The notes below the pieces were generated by a model. The model searched no databases. It was not told the origin of the DNA and worked only from the letters and a program-made list of their open reading frames with translations. The position numbers and the translations under genes are program-made. From positions 310,001 through 374,000 of the forward strand of contig WYBT01000030.1 of assembly GCA_011525785.1 (NCBI GenBank): DNA of 64,000 nt. The letters run 5' to 3'. Source of the stretch: Planctomycetaceae bacterium (GTDB lineage: Bacteria > Planctomycetota > UBA1135 > GCA-002686595). The stretch's first letter is position 1, and every line of letters begins with the position of its first letter. Positions 30,848-40,559 of the stretch are shown piece by piece.

Positions 30848-33127
30848 ATGGCGCTGCTCGTGCTCGCGACCCTGGCGCTGAATTGTCTCGGTGGCGAGCC
30901 GAGCGCGGCGCGGGTCGGCGAGCCGCGGCGACTGGTGGTGATGGTCGACGAGCGCGGCTTCGAGTCGTGGCCGGGGCTGTACGAGCTCGAGCGCGAGTTC
31001 GAAGCGCGCCACGCGGGCCTGGACGTAGTGCTGCTGGAGCAGGGCGGCGCAGTGGGCCAGCAGGACAAAGCGCGCTTCCTGCTCGCCGGCGAGCTGCAAC
31101 TCGACGTCACGCGCATCGACGTCACCGAGTTCGGTGCCTACCTCGCCGAGGGCGCGCTGGTGGACCTCGAGCCGTACCTGCGAGCTGACCCGAGCTGGAG
31201 CGCCGAGGAGTACCTGCCCGTGATCGACGGCTTGCGCGACGCGCGCGGCCACCTGTACGGGCTTCCGTCGACCTTCACGCCGTACGTGATGTACTTCAAC
31301 CGCGACCTCTTGCGCGCGGCGGGCCTCGACGCGCCTCGCGCGGGCTGGACCTGGGATGAGTTCCTGGCCGCGGCGCGGGCCACCACGCGCGACAGCGACG
31401 GCGATGGCCGGATCGATCAGTGGGGCGTCTCGCTGACGCAGTGGCTGCAGGCGCTCTCACCGTGGATCTGGCAGAACGGCGGCGAGTTGCTCGACGAGCA
31501 CGGCGAGCGCGCGCTGTTCCACGAACCGCAGACCGTGGCCGCGCTCGAGTTCGTGCGTTCGCTGCTGCACGTCGAGCGCGTCGCTTCGTTCGACGCGAGC
31601 TTCGAGGTCACCTTCAGCCAAGGCCTGTTCCAAGCCGGGCGCGCTGCGTTCTACGGACCGGTGGGCTACTGGGAGACCTACCGTTTCAAGTACATCGACG
31701 CCTTCGAGTGGGACGTCGCGCCGCTGCCGCGAGCCGCGCGCGAGGCGACCGCGATCGCGATGACGGCTTACGTCGTTCCGCGCACGTCACGCGAACCCGC
31801 GCTGGCCTGTGAGTTCGTGCGCGCGCTCGCCGGCCCGCGCTTCCAGGGCTTGCTCGCGCGAATCGGCAACGGCGCGCCCGGCCTGCGCAGCGCGGCCCTG
31901 AGCGCCGACTTCCTCGATCCGCAGCGCCCGCCGCGCAGCGAGCAGGTGTTCCTCGATGTGCTGCCGACGGCGCGCTTCCTGCCGCCGCTCGCGAACTGGC
32001 GCGCGATCGCCGACCTGTGCGCCGCCGAACTCGCGCAGGTGCTGCTGGCCGAGCAGTGCGACGTGGCGCAGGCCTGCCAGAGCATGTCGCGCAAGGTCGA
32101 TCAATTGCTCGCGCGCGAGCGGGAGCGCGCGGGCCTGGTGCGACTGCGCGCCGGTTCGCTGGAGGCCTCGTTCGCGCTCGCGCTCGCCGCGGCCGCAGCG
32201 CTGGGCCTGGCCCTGTTCGCGCGCTCGCGTGGCCGCCTCGAACGCGGTGAGCAGCGAGCGGCGCTGGTGCTGCTCGCGCCCTGGTCGCTGGGCGCGGCGC
32301 TGTTCTTCGTCGGACCGGCGGCCTGCACCGCGCTGCTCGCGCTGTGCGACTGGTCGCCGCTGCGACCGCTGTCCGACACGCGCTGGGTCGGCGCAGCCAA
32401 CTTCGCGCGGCTGCTCGAGGATCCGAGCTTCCACGCTTCGCTGCGCGCGAGCGTCGCGTACGCCGCGACCAGCGTGCCGGTCGGGCTGGTGCTCGCGCTG
32501 GCCCTCGCGCTGCTGCTGCGCGAGCACAGCCGCTGGTCGGTCCTGACCCGCACGCTGGTGTACGCGCCCTCGCTGCTCTCGCCGGTGGTGGTGGCGGTCG
32601 TGTGGCGCTTCGTGCTCGATCCCGATCAGGGGCTCTTGAACGAGGCGTTGCTGAGCATGGGGTTGGATGCGATCCCCTGGACGCGCAGCGCAGACGCTGT
32701 CCTCCCGGCCTTCGTGTTGATGAGCTGCTGGAGCGTGGGCGGGCAGATGCTCGTGTTCCTGGCCGCTTTGCAGGCGCTCGATCCCCAGCTCGAAGACGCG
32801 GCCCGCATCGATGGGGCCGGCTGGTGGCGGCGGCTCTTGCACGTCACCTTGCCTCAGCTCTCGCCCGTGCTGCTGTTCAACCTCGCGATCGGCCTGCTCG
32901 GCGCGTTCAACGTCTTCGCACAGCCCTATCTGCTCACTCAGGGCGGTCCGGGCGATGCGACGCGCTTCGTGGCGTTGTACCTGTACGAGTCCGGCTTCCG
33001 GCGCCTCGACATGGGCTACGCCTCGGCCATCGCGGCGGTGGTGTTCACGTTGCTGGGCCTCTCGACCTGGCTGTTGCTGCGCGCGTCGCGACGCTGGGTG
33101 CACTACGCCGCACGGAGCGCACGTTGA
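30848..33127 (+). CDS. Sugar ABC transporter: substrate-binding protein fused to MalF/UgpA-type permease
   Basis: A single reading frame of 759 residues joins two normally separate subunits. Residues 1-20 are a signal peptide or anchor (MALLVLATLALNCLGG). Residues about 30-430 are a family 1 solute-binding protein with the characteristic YGLPSTFTPYVMYFNRDLLRA, GWTWDEFLAAAR and DGDGRIDQWG. Residues 440-458 are a membrane helix (ASFALALAAAAALGLALFA), which carries the chain back inside. Residues about 470-759 are a full permease with the EAA loop EDAARIDGAGWWRRLLHVTL near 647, where the ATPase docks. The binding protein is thus permanently tethered to the channel. The next permease starts at a TTG four bases inside the stop. 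Confidence 0.85.
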   Translation: MALLVLATLALNCLGGEPSAARVGEPRRLVVMVDERGFESWPGLYELEREFEARHAGLDVVLLEQGGAVGQQDKARFLLAGELQLDVTRIDVTEFGAYLAEGALVDLEPYLRADPSWSAEEYLPVIDGLRDARGHLYGLPSTFTPYVMYFNRDLLRAAGLDAPRAGWTWDEFLAAARATTRDSDGDGRIDQWGVSLTQWLQALSPWIWQNGGELLDEHGERALFHEPQTVAALEFVRSLLHVERVASFDASFEVTFSQGLFQAGRAAFYGPVGYWETYRFKYIDAFEWDVAPLPRAAREATAIAMTAYVVPRTSREPALACEFVRALAGPRFQGLLARIGNGAPGLRSAALSADFLDPQRPPRSEQVFLDVLPTARFLPPLANWRAIADLCAAELAQVLLAEQCDVAQACQSMSRKVDQLLARERERAGLVRLRAGSLEASFALALAAAAALGLALFARSRGRLERGEQRAALVLLAPWSLGAALFFVGPAACTALLALCDWSPLRPLSDTRWVGAANFARLLEDPSFHASLRASVAYAATSVPVGLVLALALALLLREHSRWSVLTRTLVYAPSLLSPVVVAVVWRFVLDPDQGLLNEALLSMGLDAIPWTRSADAVLPAFVLMSCWSVGGQMLVFLAALQALDPQLEDAARIDGAGWWRRLLHVTLPQLSPVLLFNLAIGLLGAFNVFAQPYLLTQGGPGDATRFVALYLYESGFRRLDMGYASAIAAVVFTLLGLSTWLLLRASRRWVHYAARSAR

Positions 33128-33951
33128 AGCTCGGAGCGAAGTTCTGGCGGCGCGTGGCGATGGCGCTGTGCGCGTACGCCTTCCTCGCGCCGCTGTTCTA
33201 CATGCTCTCGGTCTCGCTCCAGGCCGAAGGCCACGGCCTGGGCGGATCGTGGCTCGCCGCGGCGCGCGATCCGCACTGGGAGAACTATGTGCGCGCGCTG
33301 GAGCGCATGGGCGACTGGCGGCGGCTGATCGCGAACACGCTGCTCGTCAGCGTGCTGTGCGTGGGCGGCCAGTTGTTCACCTGCTCGCTCGCCGGCTACG
33401 CCTTCGCGCGGGTCGAGTTCCGCGGCCGCGAGCTGCTCTTCGCCGGCGTGCTCGCGACGCTCATGGTTCCCGAGCAGGCGACCGCGATCCCGCGCTTCCT
33501 ACTGTTCCGTTCGCTGGGGCTGGTCGACAGCTTCGCTCCACTCGTGTTGCCCAGCGTGCTCGGCGGCTCGCCCTTCTTCGTGTTCCTCTTCCGCCAGTAC
33601 TTCCTCGCGCTCGGACCCGAGCTGGGCGAGGCGGCGCGCGTCGACGGCTGCGGCCACCTGCGCGCGTGGTGGAGCATTTTCCTGCCGCTGGCGCGGCCGA
33701 TGCTCGTCACCGTCGGCCTGTTCACCTTCCTCGCCGCCTGGAACGACCTGTGGACGCCGCTGATCTACTTGATGAGCCCGGAGAAGAGCACGCTCACGCT
33801 CGCGCTGGCGAGTTTCAACCGCAGCTACAACACCGCCGTCGAGCTCATGCTCGCGGCCTCGGCCATGGTCCTCGCGCCGTGCCTGCTGGCATACTTCTCG
33901 CTGCAGCGCCTGTTCCTGCGCGGCATCGCGATCGCGGCCGCCAAACGTTGA
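33124..33951 (+). CDS. Sugar ABC transporter permease (MalG/UgpE type)
   Basis: Protein of 275 residues with six membrane helices and the permease EAA loop GEAARVDGCGHLRAWWSIFL. The start region LAPLFYMLSVSLQ and the middle segment FLLFRSLGLVDSFAPLVLPS are typical of the second permease of carbohydrate importers. It pairs with the permease half of the fused protein to form the channel. The TTG start is chosen because it makes a TTGA overlap with the upstream stop and begins just before helix 1. The ATPase gene follows after 13 bases. Confidence 0.88.
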   Translation: MKLGAKFWRRVAMALCAYAFLAPLFYMLSVSLQAEGHGLGGSWLAAARDPHWENYVRALERMGDWRRLIANTLLVSVLCVGGQLFTCSLAGYAFARVEFRGRELLFAGVLATLMVPEQATAIPRFLLFRSLGLVDSFAPLVLPSVLGGSPFFVFLFRQYFLALGPELGEAARVDGCGHLRAWWSIFLPLARPMLVTVGLFTFLAAWNDLWTPLIYLMSPEKSTLTLALASFNRSYNTAVELMLAASAMVLAPCLLAYFSLQRLFLRGIAIAAAKR

Positions 33952-33964
33952 AGGGGAGCGGAGC

Positions 33965-35019
<1,055 letters not shown>

Positions 35020-35023
<4 letters not shown>

Positions 35024-36186
35024 GCTCGCCCTACCGGACGCTGTTGCGCGCCGACCTGCGCGCCGTGCTGGAGGCGGGGCCCTTCGCGCCCAGTGAGCGC
35101 GGCTACCAACTCGAGTTCGAGGTGCTGGTGCGCCGCGAGTCCGCGGGTGGCGCGGCGGAAGCCTGGAACGACGAGCCTGCGGAGTTGAGCGCGGTGCGAG
35201 CGGCGCTTGCATCGCTCGCGGGCGTTTCGATCGCCGCGCGCGGCATCGCGCGCATCGCCGGCGGCGAGCACGCTTCTCCCGCCGACGCGTTCGAGAGCTT
35301 CGAGCGACGCTGGCGTGCACTGGAGGAGCGCGTCGCAGCCTGGGGCTTCGAAGTTGTGGCCTGCGGCGCCGATCCGTGGTCGGCGCAGGGCGCCGCGCTC
35401 GAGACAGTGCTGCGCGCGCCCTTCGGCTCGCCGGCCAGTGCGCCCAAGCGTTGGGCCGCTGCACAGGCTCTCGCGCCGCTCAGCGAAGCGATCTTCGCCT
35501 GTTCGCCGCTGCGCGAGCAGGCCAGTCACGGCCAGCGCTCGCTGGGCGCGGCGCAGCGCCGCGCGACCCGCAGCCGCGGCTGGATGCGCACGGATTCGCC
35601 CGCGACGCTCGAGCGCTTCCTCGACTGGGCGCTCGAAGCCCCGGCGCGCAACGGCCGGCCGTTTGGCGAGTGGTTGGAGCGCGGCGAGCATGGGCAGTGG
35701 CCCGACCGCGCGGACTTCGCCGCCCACGTCGCGGGTTTGCGCTCGCACGTCCTGCCCGAGCGCGGGTTCGCGGTGCGCGCCTTCGACGCCTTGCCGCTCG
35801 AACTTTCCTGCGCGCCGCTGATCTGGTGGAGCGTGCTGCTCGACGACGCGCGCTGCCTCGAGGAGCTGGCCCGCTGGGCGCCGCCGACCGTCGCGCGCCT
35901 CGAACTCGCCTCGAGTGCGGCGCTGGCCGACGCGGAGTTCGCGCGGCTCGCCAAGCGTTCCTTCGCGCTGGTCGCCGAGCGCCTGCTCGAGCGGCCCGCT
36001 CGCTTCGCCACGCCGGCGATGCTCGCCGCCTTCGTCGCGTTCGCCGAACGCTTCGCGCTGCGCGGACGGACTCCGGCGGACGAGGTGCTGGCCCACTTCG
36101 CGCGGCGCGGCAGCTTCACGCTCGCCGACTGGGCCGCGTTGCGCGCGAGTTGGCGCGTGCTCGGCGGATCGCGCTGCGCCGCGTGA
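35020..36186 (+). CDS. GCS2-family (glutamate-cysteine ligase-like) carboxylate-amine ligase
   Basis: Protein of 388 residues resembling type 2 glutamate-cysteine ligases (plant GshA, bacterial EgtA/YbdK). Supporting segments are an N-terminal acidic strand (YQLEFEVLVRRE), a Gly-rich stretch ARGIARIAGGEHAS, FEVVACGADPW, AIFACSPLREQASHGQRSLG and ERGFAVRAFDALPLELSC. These align in order with family blocks. The family ligates glutamate, or another carboxylate, to an amine using ATP. Individual active-site residues could not be confirmed by eye and several family positions look changed, so the substrate may not be glutamate plus cysteine. The GTG overlaps the ATPase stop, placing it at the end of the importer operon. 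Confidence 0.6.
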
Positions 36187-36196
36187 GGTGCGCCGC

Positions 36197-37336
36197 TCAG
36201 GTCTGCGCTGCGATCGCGACCACGAGCGCCACCAGAGCCAGCGCCGCGAGCACCGCGAGCAGGATCTTGGCCCACGACAGCGGAGCTCGACCGTGCACCT
36301 TGCCCGTCACGCCGTGCACCAGCACCGGCCAGCTCTTGCCGTTGAAGCGATAGCTCAGCGACCACATCGGCAAGAGCACGTGCTTCCAGCGCACGTCCTC
36401 GATTTCGTTGTGGACGCGCAGGTTGCGCTGCGTGTCGCCGGGCACGTCGCCAGAGCAGCGCTGGCGCTGGAGGGCCGCGATCTCCTCGCGGGCGGCGTTC
36501 CACGCTCCCTCCAGATCGAGCTGGTACTCCTCGGCGACGAAGCCCGCGAGGTACTCGGGCCGGTAGGGCACGAGTTGTTTCGTGTCGTAGGGACCCAGCG
36601 CGCGCGCGAGTTCGGGGCTGACGCCGCGCGAGGCGTGGATCAACAGGTCGTCGTAGCGGTCGTCGCGCTCGCCCCAGGCCGGAACCCAACGGATCTTGCG
36701 CACCTGGCGCGGCTGCAGCGTGGTGCGCCCGTTGCGCGTCACGGGAACCATCACGGTCACGTAGTAGTAGTAGCCCGCGTCGGCGGACCACTGCGAGTGC
36801 ACGCGCGCGTCGAAGGTCCAGTAGGGCACGTACACGCCGACCGCCTCGAAGCTGCGCACCGCCTTGAGTGCGTTCGGGCGGAACCACAGGCCCGCGAGCC
36901 AGCGCCGGAAGTTCTGCTCGACGCTGGCGCGGCCGACGTCGAGCGGCAGGATCGACTCGGGGCGGATCAGGTTGCGGTTGGCGGCCTGGGGCAGCACGCT
37001 GGCCGAGCCGCAGAAGGGACACAGCGTCGCCGTGCGCGCGTCGGCCAGTTCGACGGTGGCGGCGCAGTTCGAGCAGCGCAGCGCCCGCTGCTCGCCGCCC
37101 AGGCCGCGCGCCGCCGCGCCCGCGTCCTCGAGCGCGCGTTCGACGATCTGTCCGTCCGCGCGCGGCACTGCACGCTTCGCGCCGCAGTGACCGCAACTCA
37201 GCGCGTCCGTGTCGGGATCCCAGGTGAGCTTCGCGCCGCACTCACCGCACGGGAAGTCGACCTGCGTGGGTTGCGGCGGGTCGCTCTGCGCCTCGTCGGG
37301 CGCTTGGGAGTCGGGCAACTCGTCGTTGGCGCTCAA
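36197..37336 (-). CDS. YdjG-like double zinc-ribbon membrane protein
   Basis: Protein of 379 residues. Two N-terminal zinc ribbons are formed by CGECG/CGHCG (about residues 30-53) and CSNC/CPFCG (about 88-110). The middle contains strongly aromatic segments such as YVPYWTFDARVHSQWSADAG and a second conserved block LLPMWSLSYRFNGKSWPVLV. One C-terminal membrane helix ends AALALVALVVAIAA. This matches the Bacillus YdjG type, often mislabelled as a primosomal or helicase-related protein, which works with YdjI (SPFH) and a PspA-like protein at the membrane. The divergent neighbour is YdjI-like. The start is TTG with no Shine-Dalgarno match and is uncertain. Confidence 0.68.
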   Translation of the reverse strand: MSANDELPDSQAPDEAQSDPPQPTQVDFPCGECGAKLTWDPDTDALSCGHCGAKRAVPRADGQIVERALEDAGAAARGLGGEQRALRCSNCAATVELADARTATLCPFCGSASVLPQAANRNLIRPESILPLDVGRASVEQNFRRWLAGLWFRPNALKAVRSFEAVGVYVPYWTFDARVHSQWSADAGYYYYVTVMVPVTRNGRTTLQPRQVRKIRWVPAWGERDDRYDDLLIHASRGVSPELARALGPYDTKQLVPYRPEYLAGFVAEEYQLDLEGAWNAAREEIAALQRQRCSGDVPGDTQRNLRVHNEIEDVRWKHVLLPMWSLSYRFNGKSWPVLVHGVTGKVHGRAPLSWAKILLAVLAALALVALVVAIAAQT

Positions 37337-37524
37337 GGAGGAAAGGACTTCGCAGCCTGCGGGACAATCGCGCGCCGAGCGCGTACCCCGCGCCGAGCGG
37401 CCCGTTACCCTAGCGTCCGCTTGTCGAACAAGAACGACTTGCGCGCGGGCGGTCGACGCCGAACGGCGCAGCGAGCCGACGGTTCTGCAACCTTTCTACT
37501 CGAACGATCAGGAGCAACGAGCCC

Positions 37525-38613
37525 ATGGGAGTGATGGACTGGATCAAGCGCGGTGTCGGCGAACTGATGATCGCCCGCCCCGACGAAGCCAAGGGCTTCG
37601 TCGTCTGGAAGCACCCCGATCCGACGATTCCGATGAAGTCGCAGCTCACCGTCGAGTCCGACGAGCGCTGCGTCTTCTTCCGCGACGGCAAGGTCGTCGC
37701 GACGCTGGGCCCCGGCCGACACACGCTCGACAGCGCCAACCTGCCCTTCCTCTCCAACCTGGTGGACTCGTTCACCGGCGGGCGCGTGTTGATCGCCGAG
37801 GTGTTCTTCGTCACCACGCGCGACTTCACCGGGCTCAAGTTCGGCGGACGCATCGGCGCGGTGGAGGACCCCAAGAGCGGTGTGCCGGTCGAGACGATGG
37901 TGCACGGCGAGTTCTCGTTCCGCGTGACCTCGCCCGAGGCGTTGGTGATCGGGCTGGCGGGCATGGGGCGGCACGAGGCCGACCCGGTCGGTCCGTGGAT
38001 GCGCGAGCAGGTGCTCAAGGTGATCCGCGACCGCATCGCGGAGCTGATCGTGCGCAACAAGTGGCCGCTCCTGGACGTGACCAGCGGCGCCTACACCGAA
38101 GAACTCGAGAAGTCGGTCCTCGAGGGCATGGCCGGGCACGTCTCGAGCTATGGCGTGATGATTCCGCGCCTGGGCAACTTCGTGATCGCGATCAACGAAG
38201 CGGACGCGGCCAACTTGAAGAAGCTGTACACCGACGCGGCTTACCTGCGCGCGGTGGGCGGGGTCGACGCGTACCAGCGCTTCGCTGCGGGCAAGGCCAT
38301 GCTCGGCGCCGGCGAGGGTATGGCCAAGGGTGGCGGAGACGGCAGCGGCGGCGGCGGGGGCCTGCTGGGCGGCGCGGGCCTGGGCGTGGGGCTGGGGATG
38401 GCCCAGATGCTGATGGGCGCACAGGCCGCTGCGGCGCAAGGCGGCGCGGGCCAGGCCGCTCCGGCCGCACCGGCAGCTCCGACGGGCGGTCAAGCGCCGG
38501 GCGCCGGAGCCGCAGCGGCAGTTCCCGCCGGCGCAGCCTTCTGCACCGCCTGCGGCGCCGCCTTCCCGGCGGGCGCCCGCTTCTGCGGGCAGTGTGGAAC
38601 CAAGCGCGCGTGA
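37525..38613 (+). CDS. YdjI-like SPFH-domain protein with C-terminal zinc ribbon
   Basis: Protein of 362 residues. Residues about 30-240 form an SPFH/band-7-like domain of the virion-core-protein/YdjI type (KSQLTVESDERCVFFRDGKV, LPFLSNLVDSFTGGR). A Gly/Ala-rich low-complexity region (about 265-335) follows, ending in a zinc ribbon with CTAC and CGQC. Such proteins form membrane-associated oligomers that help phage-shock-type responses; YdjG recruits partners. AGGAG (37510-37514) sits ten bases before the ATG. It is divergent from the YdjG-like gene across 188 bases. A PspA homologue, present in the Bacillus ydjFGHI operon, is not seen here. Confidence 0.8.
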   Translation: MGVMDWIKRGVGELMIARPDEAKGFVVWKHPDPTIPMKSQLTVESDERCVFFRDGKVVATLGPGRHTLDSANLPFLSNLVDSFTGGRVLIAEVFFVTTRDFTGLKFGGRIGAVEDPKSGVPVETMVHGEFSFRVTSPEALVIGLAGMGRHEADPVGPWMREQVLKVIRDRIAELIVRNKWPLLDVTSGAYTEELEKSVLEGMAGHVSSYGVMIPRLGNFVIAINEADAANLKKLYTDAAYLRAVGGVDAYQRFAAGKAMLGAGEGMAKGGGDGSGGGGGLLGGAGLGVGLGMAQMLMGAQAAAAQGGAGQAAPAAPAAPTGGQAPGAGAAAAVPAGAAFCTACGAAFPAGARFCGQCGTKRA

Positions 38614-38619
38614 GGTGCG

Positions 38620-38637
38620 GGGATCTGGGGAGATCCC
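38620..38637 (+). terminator. Hairpin after the SPFH gene
   Basis: GGGATCT-GGGG-AGATCCC is a perfect 7-bp stem six bases after the stop. No U-run follows, so it may act as an mRNA 3' end or a weak terminator. Confidence 0.4.
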
Positions 38638-38886
38638 ACGGGAAAGTGAAGGGCCCCCTTTCGCACGGTGAAGCCTGTGGTACGTTTTTGTACGAGGTTG
38701 CGTTCGAGCGCGGTCCCGCGTGGGCCGCGAATCGAGCGAAACCCCGTCCAGGGGGGAACCCTTGGGCGCGCTCTGCTCTCCAACAACTACGGCCAGACTC
38801 CCGAGGGCGGCGCTCCGCGCGTCGTAGCGCGACTTCGAGGAGTCCGATGGTTCTCTCCCTTCACTCTACTTTTCAGGAGAAAGTAC

Positions 38887-40308
38887 ATGCTTCGTTCGTC
38901 TCTGATCGTCGCCGCTGCCGGCCTGCTCTGCAGCGTTGGCACTGCCCAACAGCAGATCAGCTCCAGCGACATCCACGCTGTTCCGGGCCAGATCAAGCAC
39001 GCCGGCACCTACGACGTGACCATGAAGCGCTGGCTCAGCAAGGACCGCGCTGAAGCGGCCCGCGCGAACACGCTGATGGTCTACGACAACACCTGCACCT
39101 GGACCGGCGGTGCGTTCTACACCGGCACCGGCGACTGCGAGGACTACTACGGCGACGGCCGTATCCCCGGCGGCATCGGCAATGCCAACAACCCGCTCGG
39201 ATCGACCGCCGACAACCTGATCAACTTCTTCGAGTTCGGCTACTGCACGGCCGTCCTCACGGGTGCGGTTGACATCAAGGTCGGCTTCTACGACTCGCTC
39301 GGCGGCACGTGCCTCGGCGCGATCGCACCGACCCCGCCGGCTCTTTCGACGCAGGCCAACGCCTACTTCGACTTCGGCGCTGCCGCGGGCTTCCCGCTCC
39401 CCGGCGCCACCACCGCGGGCGTTCTCGCCTGCTGGCTGGTGAACTTCACCAACTTCGGCTTCTGCCTCCAGTCGGACGCGGATGGCTTCTTCGACAACTC
39501 GGCCGCTCTCGACAACTTCAACTGGTCGTTCGAGATGGAGAACCCCTCGGGCGCTCCGGCCAACGGCATCATCCTCTCGGGTGAGCCGGGCACCTCGCCC
39601 GTCGGTGGCTGCACCTACAACATCCCCTGCGGCACGGACGCGATCGGTGGCAACCCCTGCGGTCACGGCCTCGGCCAGGATGACGCGTTCTGGGTGAACG
39701 TCGACAACGACCTCACCGGGGACGGCACCAACACGGGCGTCGCTTGCGTGAGCGCTCCGGGTGGTGGTTCGGGCTGCTACTGGTTCGGTGGTCACCCGGG
39801 CAACCCGTACGCCGGCTTCTACATGAAGATCGGCTCGGCTGGCGAGTGCGCCGGCTGCGACGGCAACCCGGTCAACTACTGCACGCCTGGCACGACGACC
39901 AACGGCTGCCTCTCGACCCTCGCGCTGACGAGCGGTGTGCCTTCGCCCAAGCCGAACGCCGGCCCGGCGATCATCACCGCCAGCAACGTCGAAGGCGCCA
40001 AGCAGGGCCTGATCTTCTTCGGCTACGCTCAGTCGGCCACCCCGTGGGGCCTGGGCAGCACGAGCTTCCTCTGCGTCAAGTCGCCGACCCAGCGCGCTCC
40101 GGTCGGCAACTCGGGCGGCACCTTCAATCAGTGCAACGGCACCCTGTCGGCTGACATCAACGCGCTCGTCGCCGCTGGCGGTGGCACGCTGCTCGGCCAG
40201 CAGGTCTTCGCCGGCACGGTCGTCAACGGCCAGGCTTGGTTCCGCGACCCGGCCGCGCCGAAGTCGACCTCGCTGTCGAACGGCTTGGCCGTCACGTTCT
40301 GCCCCTGA
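38887..40308 (+). CDS. Secreted Gly/Asn/Cys-rich protein of unknown function (paralogue 1)
   Basis: Protein of 473 residues with a signal peptide (MLRSSLIVAAAGLLCSVGTA, cleavage near AQQQ). I do not recognise the family. The mature part begins with a conserved block IHAVPGQIKHAGTYDVTMKR and continues with a beta-rich region holding paired cysteines, Asp/Asn-rich loops such as DSDGxFDNSAAL and many Gly, Thr and Phe residues. It ends ...VTFCP. The make-up suggests an extracellular, possibly disulfide-linked and calcium-binding structural protein. AGGAGA (38875-38880) at good spacing and a more uniform codon choice than neighbours suggest strong expression. The downstream hairpin-plus-T terminator makes it monocistronic. 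A close paralogue follows. Confidence 0.7.
   Translation: MLRSSLIVAAAGLLCSVGTAQQQISSSDIHAVPGQIKHAGTYDVTMKRWLSKDRAEAARANTLMVYDNTCTWTGGAFYTGTGDCEDYYGDGRIPGGIGNANNPLGSTADNLINFFEFGYCTAVLTGAVDIKVGFYDSLGGTCLGAIAPTPPALSTQANAYFDFGAAAGFPLPGATTAGVLACWLVNFTNFGFCLQSDADGFFDNSAALDNFNWSFEMENPSGAPANGIILSGEPGTSPVGGCTYNIPCGTDAIGGNPCGHGLGQDDAFWVNVDNDLTGDGTNTGVACVSAPGGGSGCYWFGGHPGNPYAGFYMKIGSAGECAGCDGNPVNYCTPGTTTNGCLSTLALTSGVPSPKPNAGPAIITASNVEGAKQGLIFFGYAQSATPWGLGSTSFLCVKSPTQRAPVGNSGGTFNQCNGTLSADINALVAAGGGTLLGQQVFAGTVVNGQAWFRDPAAPKSTSLSNGLAVTFCP
39961..40059 (+). repeat. Near-identical tract shared by the two secreted paralogues (copy 1)
   Basis: This 99-base stretch equals 41631-41729 except for one third-codon base (40029 versus 41699). 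Flanking coding sequence differs at many synonymous sites, so the tract stands out as a possible gene-conversion tract. Confidence 0.8.
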
Positions 40309-40327
40309 TTCACGGGCCTGAACGCGG

Positions 40328-40404
40328 GCTCAGGTCGAACGACCTGAGCGCGTGAGAAAAGCGCGGCGCTCCTCGATGACGAGGGGCGCCGCGCTGTTTT
40401 GTTG
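40328..40404 (+). terminator. Double hairpin terminator of paralogue 1
   Basis: First a 10-bp perfect stem GCTCAGGTCG-AA-CGACCTGAGC (40328-40349). Then a 15-bp stem with one wobble (40361-40375 against 40380-40394) is followed by TGTTTTGTTG. The second hairpin with its T-run is a convincing intrinsic terminator. Confidence 0.8.
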
Positions 40405-40559
40405 CCGCGCGTCGTCCGGCCGACGAACGACGGTAGTGCGCCTGCGCAAGCGCGGGTAGAGTCGAGGAACGGGCGGAACGATGGCGCGCAGCTGCTGGCG
40501 GGCGGCTGCGCATGGGCGAGGGCCGAACTGGCGCCTCGCCACGTTCAAGGAGAAGGCAC

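Noticed and set aside
37334-37346. AAGGAGGAAAGG, a perfect Shine-Dalgarno-like string on the plus strand
   Set aside because: No plus-strand start codon with a plausible frame follows at usable distance; it falls on the wrong strand for the YdjG-like gene.
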